This document shows positions 47,277-60,000 of a DNA stretch of 64,000 nt, one piece after another; position 1 is the stretch's first letter, and each line of letters begins with the position of its first letter. The notes under the pieces are model-generated. The model was not told the DNA's origin and made no database searches. It saw only the letters and a list, made by a program, of their open reading frames with translations. A program made the translations under genes and the position numbers. The DNA comes from Bemisia tabaci (lineage: Eukaryota; Arthropoda; Insecta; Hemiptera; Aleyrodidae): assembly GCF_918797505.1 (NCBI RefSeq), contig NC_092797.1, positions 48,210,157 through 48,274,156 of the forward strand, given 5' to 3'.

Positions 47277-49938
47277 CGCCGAATTTAAGCGATCAATAAA
47301 ACGAGTTCCATAAAACAGAAAAATAGCAATTTATTTCAATGTCATTGCGATTTTCAGTAAGTGGTGCCCCTTCAATTACGAGATAGGAAACATAGGTATG
47401 TTGTGTTATGTACATAACACTCCGTGGCAGTGACATAAATTACTTTTACCATGCAATTGATTCTTGAATCCCCCACCCCACCCATGCAACAACCAGCACT
47501 CCAGGACAATAGCAATACCATGTAATTGAAATTAATTGCAATCTAATTCTATACTACTTGGGTATTTTCATTATCAAAAACTCCATAGCGAAATATAGCA
47601 TTGAGTACTGTGTGATACAATTCAAGACAGGAGAGGTTCACAAAAAAGTACTATCAGAGATACTTATCAATAATATTTTATTATTAAAAAATAAAATTGA
47701 ATTAAATACCTAACAATAGATGAAAGGATGAAATTATCATAAAAAATGCACGAGATAAAATTAGATGAGAAGAAGAAAGATCCGGTTTAATGAGATCGAA
47801 AACATTCAGGAAGCACTGACCTGCTTACCAAAATAGGGGTACGGTCATTCATAATTTTGGCACAATTTTGATCGCCTTCAATTACTTGTTGGGTTCACAA
47901 TACAAAAGATGAATCCACAGTAAAAGAGTTCCTCATCAAAGAAGTAATGGCAAACATTCCAATGCCATTCTAGCTTTATCCAAACTTTTCCTTGAAAGAA
48001 AAGTTTGAAAACTGTATTAGGTACACAATAAATAAGTACAAAATCAGAAAAAAATATCTGAGAACGTAAAGAAAATTCAGGATATTTTTGTAAATTTCAT
48101 CTGACGAAGGGAACTTCCTCCATGGACTTGGGGGCTGCCAGAAAATAAGGGAAGTTTGGCTCTCACAACAGTCAAAACATGAATTTGTCCCTCTCATGAA
48201 AAGTCTATGTGGATGGAGGGGGAATATAATTTACAAGGGAAAGTTCCATGAGTTCTCATGAAGACTTGAAACAAAAATTAACACTGAGAAAATTCTAAAT
48301 AATTTAGAAGTGGATCAGTACGTGTAATTTTTCAAGAGAGGACCTGACTACCCTCCTGATTTTGTCCCTTATTTTTAAGAGCGTCTCCTTTCCTTAAACT
48401 TTCCATGCAAAAATACTGTTGACAAATAAAATTTTAGAAATGAGTAATTGAGATCAAAATTTCATAAAAAGAACCTTAAGATGAGTTAACACGGGGATTG
48501 ATTTATTAAGATTATTGAGGGAGAAATCCAGTTTCCTTCAGTCAATATTTCCTTAATATTGCTAAACATTTGATTTCTTGATTTCATGGGGCTGGTATCT
48601 AAGTGGAACACTATAATATGTTCTACAAGTTGAATAAGATTTTGACTCACTTGAACGTATCACTACACTTGGAATATTTTCTTTCAGAATTTGCGAATAA
48701 AATTTATCACAGATTCTCTAGCTTCCAATCCAACAAAATGATTTAAAACTAAGGTGTGAAAAAAATCGAGTATTTTTCAATGGTTTATAATGAGATACCT
48801 CCCTGCAGTTATTCTTTGAGAATTATGTATAAATTTCTTGAATTTTCTTCACGTTCAGCAGGAAAAAGAAGCTCCTTTTTTTATTCTCACAGAAATCCTA
48901 CCTCTAGACAGTAAATCTAAAAATATACAGGCAGTCAAATGAAAAAGTGTGAAATTTAATTACTAGGATCTTTACAAAGTCTAGATACGGCGACTGTATT
49001 TTTGATCATTACAACATACCAGAATTGCTTCTTACAACATCACACCCAGAGTGACAAATTTCTGTATGATTCAAAAACTTTCAACTTTTTGACGCTCTTG
49101 AGTAAAAGATTTTCTGATTTCTCGAAAATAGGACGTGAAGTCTCTAAATGATAGATAAAAAATTGCTGTCTTATTTTGGCTGAATCACAAGTTTCATTTC
49201 AAAGTTGAACAGCGAATTTCTGACACTTTCTTAACAATTTATGATACAATAAAATTTTCAGACTCATCAAGAACTTGACAGCCTGATACCAGTCGTAATG
49301 CCTGAAAACAATTGCGTAAAAGCCAAATATGAGTCTCTGCTTGACGTCACTAGATTTGGACGCTGTCAGAGACCATACAGCAAAACGGAAAAAACACAAT
49401 AAAACAAGTAAATATCAAAGTCTTGCAAATGTTCCTAGAACAGTTATTTGCCTTGTCATCATATTCATTCTGGCAAGTCAAAAAAATGACCTACAAAAAC
49501 TCACAGAATTTGCAAAAAAATAAATAAAAGCACTGGCAGTCAACATGATCATGTCATATGAGATGTTATTTAACTTCTGTTGGTAAATTTTTTATTACTT
49601 AGATCTTTTCTTTTTTCATATTTTATAGTTGAATTATACTGATGCTTCATGCTGGTTCTCAATTATTCGATTACAAAAGAGTCTAAAATCCATGATCAAT
49701 TGAAAATTGAGGTGCTGAGTGCAAGAAGAACGCTTCTCCGCTTAAGTACACTGTCAGGAAAGTGAATGAAAGCATGCCACTCATGAAGTTTTGACAGAAT
49801 ATTTTTCATGATTCTATAATATTCTACAGAAAAAATTCTGGAAAAATCACCCGATAGATTCTTCTCTGAGACATAAATTAGCGATGGAGATCCAAAAACA
49901 CCAAAACTGAGAGGCGTCCTTCTAGCACCCTGTGCCTC

Positions 49939-50085
49939 AATTGAACTACAATTTGCTTTTTGGAACTACAATTAGAGCTCAGTTTTGAAATGAAGTATAT
50001 ACCATTAGTTTCCCTATGCACTTAAATGTTTCAAGGAATGAGCCAAAAATTGTAATTACTAATTCGCAAAATGTAGTTCAATTGT
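49939..50085. mobile_element. Small palindromic MITE, TTGAACTACA ends
   Basis: About 147 bases, related to 694-839 and 58747-58892; inverted ends AATTGAACTACAATTTG / AAAATGTAGTTCAATT. If the arm 3' UTR reaches this far the MITE is transcribed. Confidence 0.55.
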
Positions 50086-50951
50086 TATCAAACTTCTTTC
50101 TTCTGCTAAAAAGTAATGTATAGTAAATGCTGAAACAATTAATTCACTGAACATTCAGGAATCATAAAACAGATAATTACTTATGTTAAGTATAACTTAA
50201 TGATGCCTAAGTAAACAGGCAAATCGATAATTGCAAAAAATGCAATCGAAAAGTCTTACTTCAAAATCATAACTACACAAGACAAAAATGCAAATCAAAA
50301 GGGAATTTCATCTTCTTTTTCACCGGATTATGCAAACTTATCAATAATATAAACGATTTCTACTAATTTACCCTATAATTAATCTAAGGTATATAACATT
50401 TTTAATACTTTGAAAGGCACTTGAGAGTCACATTATTCAGTTTTTGAAGGACATTGACCTTAAGGAAAAACTCAGTAAACCATTAGACAGGATAGAGAAT
50501 TAGACTTCCGCAAGACACATTTCCTCATGAATATTTCAAACAGAACAAATTGGAGCATAGAACATGCATTGAACATAAAAGGGAGTAGAACATAAAAAAA
50601 ATTCCCAAAATTAACTCATATAGAGCCTCTTTGTGAGGTAGTGATTGTATTTAGTCACCGTTTGATTGTTTTATAAATCACAGAGCTCATACATTTGTCT
50701 AGACTAATTCACTACAAGGAAAAAAGTCTCTTCTCGTAAATATGCTGATATTAATTTTTTGATTAATTTGACTCAAGTAAACTCTTTTTTTCCAGTGGGC
50801 AGGAAGTTTGAATTGATGTACATGGAGAATGCTTGTCTCTTACTTTTGGGTGGCACTAGGAAATGGTTCATGTTCCATTAAGTTCTTCATGAAATCTTGA
50901 TAAGATAACATATTTTGCGGTGTTTAATTTCGTACTCAATCTAGGGGTCCA

Positions 50952-51083
50952 TTATGAATGGAGCAACTCGGTAAGGAGAGCAGAGGCATCTTCCTGCTCG
51001 ATCATTTCAGCACCATCATTGTCAGTCGTAAGGTCACAGAGAATTCCTGCAGCAGTGCGTTGTACATTTTCGATTTCAGCTCT
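50952..51083 (-). CDS. arm: arm exon 9: last coding exon, early stop
   Basis: 132 bases, acceptor TTTCAG with a long pyrimidine tract. Encodes [20 protein letters not shown] then [18 protein letters not shown] and TAA at 50954-50952. In relatives LLHS is followed by RNEGVATYAAAVLF, two more helices and about 120-180 residues of transactivation tail. Residues TTDND replace a normally AADKE-like stretch. Confidence 0.88.
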   Translation of the reverse strand, partial: RAEIENVQRTAAGILCDLTTDNDGAEMIEQEDASALLTELLHS

Positions 51084-54000
51084 CTGAAAAAAAGAAAAAA
51101 AAGATCACAAAAACTTATATGACATGTTAAAAAGGGGATAAACATTAGATCCTCAACTTTAATTGTTAAACTTGACTAAGACGCAAATACCTTGGCTCAT
51201 GAGGAGGGAATTTTGAACCAACTAATGATCTGTGCGACGAAAAGTTAGTTGCCTCCAGGTGCACACTTAAAGGACATTTCATAGTTTTAACTCTCATTAG
51301 TTGTCTATTGTCCTGAGAGTTTTGCAAGTTCTTGTCTCCCTAAGATGATTTCCAGCAATTTATCGCTGCAAAAAGTGGCGTTTACATACAGGCAAATATA
51401 TTTGATTAAAATAAGAACTTACACTATAACGGTTATCTTCTAGCGCACGGACGAGGAGCTGAGCCAACTGTTGCAGCGTTCCATGCTCTTTAAGGGCTGC
51501 ATGGTTTGCTGGGCAGAGAGCTAAGTTGCGAATCAGTCCAACAACGGCTTTCACCAATGACCAACTAGAAGTTGGCTCCAACAACTTGACTATGACAGGT
51601 ATACCATAGTTCATGCGGACAGCATTTTGGGCCAGCTCACAATCTGCATGGCGGCAGGTTAGATGCCGTAAAGCACAAATCTAGTGAAAAGAAAAGATTA
51701 TCTGCTATAACAGCTCCATTGAAATTCTAATATCAAAAATCTAAATTTAAGGTGGGTCTTTAGTAGCGGAGATATGAAATGGGTTGACTTTCACAAACCA
51801 CAGAGCATTTTTTTTCTTCAAAATATAGGTTATCAGGTTGATTAGTTGAAAGAAGTCTCCTGAAGAATACATGTTAACCTATGAGCACTTGATCTCTTCT
51901 ATGAATAAAACTCTGCTCTAATCTTCATAGACTGGAGACGGCTTGACATTTATTTTTCCGAGATAACTTAATAGATATGTGTTGAACGAACTTTGAATTT
52001 CATTAAGTTTGACAACTGAACTAAAGAAGACGACAAGAAAAGAAGGACAGAATTATTCAGGACTGTTGAAATGAGTAGTAAAATGAGTTAAAAATTAAAA
52101 CTCAAGTAAGTTTTTCATATCAAAACCTACAGAGAACATGGTAGAGAACTGAAAAAGGTTTATCAATACTGATGAGCTTTGCCAAGTGATTACTTGCAAG
52201 TCAGTACAGGTGTGTATCATTTCATACCGCAAGATTCTTAAAGCAAGATCAAAGAAATTGTAAACTAAAAATGCCCTAATAATAAAACACGCACTTTTAT
52301 CTTGTAAAATTTAAGCACTTTTTGGCTTACTTTACACCTCAGCCGACTAAAAGAAAATTTCATAGAACAAACATTTGCAGCTGTGGCTGAGATTTGACAC
52401 AATTTTTTAGCAGATCTTCCTCACAAACTCCGAAAAAAAAAGCTTAGAAGCTACTGAAATTTCCACGGACTACAACCTAAGGGCTGCAGCAACAAAAGAT
52501 TACAAGGCTCAGCAGCCTCTTACATAGGTGGCAGCACCAACTAAGAATAGAAAATTGTATCAATTTACCGCTGGGTCAATGATATCTTCACAGTCCCCAG
52601 CATTCATGATTGTTTGGACTAGAGCCTCTACTCCTCCAACTTGACAAACAGTCATCTTATTGCGCTGATTGTTACAGGTAAGATTCGACAGGATCCCAGC
52701 GGCACAAGTAACAACATTGACATCATCGCTGTCGACGAGATGCACAAGGGATTGGAGAAGCCCGTGCAAGCCATCAACATTTGTGGCAGCGTCTGACAGA
52801 TTCCGTAGTGTCCACAGACAATCCTGGACCACCCTCATGCTGGGATGCCCGAGATGCATGGATAAAGCCTGCATGCCTCCAGCTTCCACAATTGCCGGTT
52901 TGTTGGTTGGACACACAGACAAAACTGAAACAAAGCCAGGGAAATTTATTTATTTATTTATCACATAATGGGCTAAAGCCCAAACAAAAGAGAACAATAC
53001 ATAAGATAGCACAAAAACAAAGCTTAAATGAAGACAAACAAAATAACAACAAGTAAGAGGTAAAGATAAAATAGAAAACTAAGTACTATATAATACATTT
53101 TCATAGTATTTCAGCACCTTCCCTTTTAAAAAAATTTTTAAACTGAGAAAATACAAGAGAGGAGTTAGCGAGATGAGATGGTAACTTGTTCCAGGACCTA
53201 TTTCCAGGAGGAAATCATTAGAAAATTTTAAACTTTGCAGAGATTTCTCTTCCGATAAATCAAGGTTGCCATAATTTTTTCATCTTCAAATTCCCTGACT
53301 TTTCCTGACTATTTTGCTTGGACTCCAAAATATTCTAATTCCCTGACCTGGAACAAAATTTCCACCTTCTTTTTTTTCTCTTGAAATGCGCTATTTTTCA
53401 CTAAACTTCGGATAAAATTTCCTCATTTAAAGATCAAGTGTTGGATAAAGGCATTCAGTAGCAGGTTAACAGATGACAAGCCTTAAAAATGACAAGAAGG
53501 GTACGAAGTTGGAAGATCAGAATGTTTTCGTAATTAGTAGATGTTTCAGAAAATCCTTGGCATTCCCCAAGAATTCCCTGACTTTTCTTAGTAATCACAA
53601 ATTCCCTTACTTTCAACGATTTTACCAGTTTTCCAGACTGCTGGCGACCGTGTAAGTACATTAAAATAGAAAAGAATTGGACTGAAAAAGAGGGAAAATT
53701 TTGGCATATTAATTGCTAGGCTAGTACAATCCAAATAATGGGATTTATCTTCTTCCAAGACCTGACAAAAATTCACTCACAGACGATGCGAAATTTAAAG
53801 TTATTTATTCTTATGATTTCTTACCTTTCAATACACGAGAGGTCATCCAAAGCAGCTTCTCATAGTCGTAACTTCTCATTATCCGAACCAACTCGATGGG
53901 TCCTCCTGAGGCAAAGATAATAAGCTTGCTTTCCTGATTCCCGCATGCTAGAATTTGCAAACAATTCGTGACTATGGCCAAAAACTTGACATTGTTCCGC

Positions 54001-57000
54001 TGTAGGAGCGCGACCATCTTCTGAATGCCACCCGCGAGTCGCACACCCATTTTTGATCCTTCTTGATGCAAAAGCAAGTTGTGAATGGTTGTGATGGCAT
54101 AGAACAGCACACTTTCTACTGGAGCGCTGCAATAGTGGGAAATTCAATTACTAACACGTGAAGTGATGACTCACAAGATCCAATGAATGCAATATATTTT
54201 TTAAGTGAATTTTCCGAATGAAATACATTACTGTATTGATTTATTTCCCAGGAGTCCAAAGGGAACAAAGCTGCACATGTTATTCTGTTCCTCATTGAAT
54301 CAAAATATCTTTCAGAATTTTTGAGAATTAAATCCTGTTTTGAACAGGAAAAAATCTTGCTCACTTCAGTGGCTGAAGTGACTCCTACCTAAGTACATAT
54401 TCATCACCCTGCCTGAATGTACATCTGTGGGCTGATTGTTGAAATTGATAGACAAAGAAGACATACAGGATATGGAGGGATCCAATAAATGGGTTGCAAT
54501 GGACAAAGGAGGTAGGTAACAGACTAACAGCAACCCACGAGGGACCCTAAAGTTAGTCCATTATTTTCTCCCTGAGTCTATGAGAGCCGCCCATTTTAAC
54601 CATCAGGATCACTTTATACTCCATATGTCTTCTTTGTTTCGTTTTGTCTATCAATTACAACGATCAGCTCGCTGATCTAGGCCTAGTGCAGATGCATTTA
54701 GAGGTTATGTGGTCTTACAACAGCGCAATTTTCAGGATTTTGTTTCCATCTCAAGTAGTAATCTTCACAGAATTGTGGAGTTCCTAGATATTCAAATACT
54801 GCGCAGAATACTCTCGAGTGATTGTTAATAAATATTATGAGAACTGAACCACTATTTTTAAGTATAAGAAGAGCAATGAGAGAGAAGAGGGTGATGAAAA
54901 TAGCGTCCAAAAAAGGAAATAAAATTTCTGAATAAAAGAAAAGAAAAAAGAAACAATCTACAATGAGCATTCTCTTTTTATCCATGATTTATTGATGGAT
55001 CAAGTGATCTCAACACTACGTATTTTGGAATGATGAGATGACTTTCTGTTGTGGCCAAAAGGAGATGAATCAGAACTTACATTGCTTTGCTTACACCTTG
55101 TCCATAAGGGACGTTTCATGGGATTTGTCCAAAATTCAAATCGCAGGAATGAAATCCCTGGGCTTCTTTCCTGTTTAAAAATTTCTTCTTCTTCTCCCTA
55201 GGTTGCTCTTGGAAGCCCACAAGGACTCAGCTTGGTACTGTCATAAGTGTTGACTACCTCAATATTTTTCCCAACTTCGCAAGTGAGATTTTTCCCAACT
55301 TTGCAAGTGAAATTTTTCCTTGGAACAAATCACATGAAACGTCCCATGGAGACAAGGCATTAAGGAAAAACTAACAAAGATTAATTGATATACAAACCTC
55401 AACAGTTTGACTAACACAGGGATCCCTCCACTCTTAAAAATGGCTGAGAGACCCTGGCGGTGTTGAGACAGATTGTGCAGAGCGCCAACTGCAACTTTGG
55501 TGGTTTCGTAATCATTTGAGTTGGATACAGCTCGGACAAGGGCTGTCACCATCTGAAAAGGGAAAATCGTGACATAATCTTAGTAAAGCACAAAAAATTT
55601 AACACTAAGATGATTATAAATAAATAGATAAAAGGAACTTTGAAACTGACAGAAAACTGTAGAGAGAATCTCAAATAAACTAACTCCCACATCCTGAATA
55701 TACCTTTTCATGGTTTAAATATCTATTCCTAATCTGAATTTGAAAAAACGACAATGCGTATCTTCATCTGCAATATTTCAAGCTTCATGTCATACTCCAT
55801 TTTTTTTTTTTTTTTTGGAAAACTGGTTAACATTATTTTTAGAAAACTTCTTAGATTTTCTTGCTCTATTGGCTGAATATATTATGTATAAATTTCAAAT
55901 TATGATATAGTATATTTTAACTACGGTACAATGGTATGATATTTCAAACTTATGCATTAATTTCATACTAAACATATCATGGTTCCTTCTACCTTACATT
56001 CAACTGTCAAGGTTGCCACAGAATTTGGAGAATGATATTTCTTGGCATTTTCCTGCCACATTTAGGTAAAATTTTCTGATGATTGAAGAAAATGCAGATG
56101 GTAAAAAAGACATCATATGAAATAGTTTTCATGCATAATCTATTGTTTGGAATGTCAAACTCATTCTAAAAAGCGGATAAGGTAGACAAAACAATTTTTC
56201 CCTGACATTTCCCGATTTTTCCTGACTTTAAAATTCCCTGAACTTTGCCTGTTTTCCCAGCATTCTCTGACTGTGGTAACCCTGCAAGCATCACCAGTAA
56301 TCAGTGCATGAGTGCATCACTGATCGTTAAAGCTGTAGAAAAGAAACCATTTTGCCCACTGCCGCTGTGGATGATATCAATCCAAGGTCGCCATAATTTC
56401 TTCATCTTCAAATTCTCTGACTTCCCCCAAGTATTTTTGCTTTTCCCCCACTCCAACATGTTTGAATTCCTTGACTTTCCGGACACTTGAATACAATTTC
56501 CACTTTAATTTTTCCCCTTTAAATTACACTCTCTTCTGCTAAACGCCGAACGCATTAAATTACTTGACTTTTTGTGCAAATTCTCTGACTTTTCCCAGTC
56601 CCCGTAAATTCCCTGACTTTCCCAATTTTCCATACTGCTGGCAACCCTGCAATCATTAGGTTTACCTGAGGGCAAAATTTCAATTGGTATTGAGCGTAAA
56701 AAACTTGGCGTTTATTTGCTAATGTCTAATTTCATTTCGGAGAAATTCTATGTGATGAATAAATATTGAAAGCTGAAGCTACCTGAGGATTATTCATGAC
56801 GGAATGTTTTGAAGCTTCTGACTTGGTTAGCTGGTGCACCATGATAGCTGCCTGAGAAACGACAACATGATCTTCATCATTCAAAAGCTTAGTCAGTTCA
56901 GGAATTGCACGGGTAGCTACGTCAGCGTCATCCTGAGGACAAAAAACAGCATAGCTTGGTGAGGATGATAATACAATTGGATATGCGGAAGAAACCAAAT

Positions 57001-60000
57001 CAAATCACTACAAATATTCTTCTTTTTTCCTCCACTTTCAGAGACTGTATATTCTTTCTTTCAAAAATCTTGTTATTAATGTTCTATGGATGTCAATAGA
57101 GGTTTCAAAGCCATTTTCATAAGGAATGATAGGGATTGGTGAGACTCAGGATCATTTTCATGGGTTCCAATTTAACAAGATGGGCTTCTTTTTTGCTTTG
57201 TTTTAACATATTCTAGTTGAGTTAAAATTAGTCAAATTCTGTTAAATTTAATTTACCTGAATCAAAATAACTACATACATCAATTAGTGGAAAAATAATA
57301 TGAAGATAGGTTATTTTTCTAGGATAACGAATCCTTGACAGCATGTCCTTATCTAATATGATATGATAGACAACTTTCAAGGACTTGCTGAAAAAATTTA
57401 AACATTAGGCACCTTGGGAATGATTTCCTTTTCCTACAACTTAATTTTCTGTAACCTGTGTCAGAGGAAGCGTGTATGAAAGATACATACAATATTAAAT
57501 AATCTCAAATAATGGTTTTATAAAACCATATACCAATAAAAAAACTAATCAAAATACTTCTTTGTAATTTTGTGTAATTTTTCCGTAGGAGTGGAGAAGT
57601 GTCATATCAAATTTCAGTTGAAACTATACATTGGTTATTCCTTTAAAAAAATAAAACATGAGCGTAGACTTACGACGATGTAATCTGAGATATGCACTTA
57701 TCGACTTGAGTCATTGATACATATGATGTACATATCACATTATTTGATAGTCTAAATGTTTTCTTTGCGAAAAAAAGAGATAACATTATGAATTTTTGGA
57801 GAGGTCATGGATTAAAGCAGATATTGTAAAATTCTAGGACTTTAAAGTATATTTCAGCATTGCAGTTAAATTGGTAAATATTCAAAGGGTAACAATTGGT
57901 AATAACGAATGTTCAAGAACTCAAAAACTTGAAAGGATTTGAGAACCTAAAATTGAGGACTTTGCGAGGCATCGTACACCTGGAGAATTTTTTAGCTGGA
58001 GGGAAACTCTGTTACATCAAGTTCTCAGATGCTGCATTTTCATTAAAGGACATGAGATGAAAGTTCAAAAATATTTAGTGAACGAAACATAACATGCACT
58101 CTGACAAACTATACCTGATAACTGTTCATCAAGCTGTTCATTGCATGCTTGAGCATTTGGGATGGTCCAACTGAGTGTTCAACTGGTGCTGGGCGCGTTT
58201 GATCCATTTGCGTGGAAGGAATCTGCATTCCTTCTTCCAAAGTTTCAGGGAACATGGCCCCTCTGACCTGCTGTCCGCCAGTTTGACTCAGCTGTTGTTT
58301 TACTTCTAAAAATTTCAATCGAATTAGGAAAAAATTGAAATCTTAATTATTGAGTAAAATCACAATGACTTAATTCCAGCTGATGATATTTCAATTGAAA
58401 AGAGTGGATTGACACATCATCACCTTCTGGCCAAAGTATCACAAGCATCATGCGATGTTTCAAAAGTTCCGCCACCATTTTATTTTTTAGCAGAGAAATT
58501 GTTGGTTGAATCTGTTGGAAAATTTTCCTGAATTTTATCGGCAGCACAAAGAAAATTCAGTGAGATTTTCAGACAGCTTCATTGAACAATTTCTCCATAA
58601 AAAAATAAAATAGTGGCGGAAATTTTGAAACGTCGCATGGCACTTGTGATACTTGGGCTGGAAGGTGACGACATATTCTTACATAAATTTTAGTTTAAAA
58701 TGTTTCAAGTCTTAACAAGCAGATTCTTCCTTTCTTGAAAACTATGAATTGGACTTTATTCCACGATTAGGGACTAAAAATTCTGGCTTAATCGTAAAAA
58801 CATCTAAGTACATAGAGAAACAAAAGGTATGTACGTTTTTTCTAAACTAAGCCAGAAATAGTAGTTCCTAATTACAAAATGTGGTCTAGTTCATTTTGTG
58901 GAATATTTTCATCATTAAACCATGGAGAACCATTCATTTTTCACAAAGAGATTGAGTCCGGTATACTGCACTTATTAAAAGGCAAAATTGTGAAACATTT
59001 TCAAACAAAAAGTGCTTCTGGATCTCAGCAATTTTTGAAAATTGCATACCTTCATGCAATGAGAAACTAGAGGCCAAATTATCAATTTTTGGTGAATAAT
59101 GGATTTTGTATTAGGGGAGCATTTACTAGAAACTGAGAAAAATAAAACTTCCAAAATACTTCTTGTCTCTTCGGAATGACCTCGCAATAAGTAAATAGTT
59201 TTTGCACAATCGAACAACTTTCATTCTGCATTAGGGAACGACACGTAGACCCCTAATTGCTGAACTGATGATTCAAAATGTTCATCTTGTGATAGGATAT
59301 CAGGGATGACTATATTAATTGGCCAGAAGGCATTACTCAAGCAATAATAATTACCATTGACTTGATCCTGAGTGAAGTCTTGGGTGAACCCAAGATCAAG
59401 ATCAAACATAAGCTGATCATTGTCGACTCCTTCCTTTCCAGCTGCGACGGATGGAGCCTGCGTTGCCGCTCCTGAGTGGATTCCCGAGTCTACCATGTAG
59501 GAATTTTGCGCCCACATTTGCGTCTGCTCTTCCTTGGTTGGTTGGCTCGGAAACACTGCAAATAACATGAACTTATTACATGCACTTTCCCTTATCAGAT
59601 GTGGTTCTATATGTGTGGCTTTTATTTGCTGTTATTCTTTTGGAGCTATTTCGTTGACTTGAGGTGATCTATCACAGTGTAAGGTTGTGGTCCAACTGAC
59701 ATACTATACATTACAAAGATTAGATCAGATGTTGTAGATAATTTTTTAGACTCATTTTCAGAAGTAAGCATTTTTTTTAGTTTGAAGTTAAAAAGCGTGC
59801 CAGATTTCGTACCTTAGACTTTTAAACATGTATTTGTCAAGATTTATGAGACATCCCTTGTACTTTTATTGCTCTGATCAGAATAATTAATCTAACTTAT
59901 GACATCATCAATGCATCAAATAAGACATCGAAGGTATCGTTAACAAAACGCATCTTCAAAAACATTCAAGTGTTTCAGATGGTGAAAAACCATAATGACC

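Larger units (their letters stand above)
46420..50951. other. Space between arm stop and receptor start
   Basis: 4.5 kb containing the arm 3' UTR (length not determinable; one AATAAA on the minus strand is at 49596-49591) and the receptor promoter near 46420-46700. Holds a MITE at 46998-47276 and a small one at 49939-50085. No coding exon was found, including none with the conserved arm C-terminal motifs. Confidence 0.6.
58306..59354. other. arm intron between exons 2b and 3
   Basis: Contains two palindromic MITEs (58415-58674 and 58747-58892), nothing else recognised. Confidence 0.6.
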
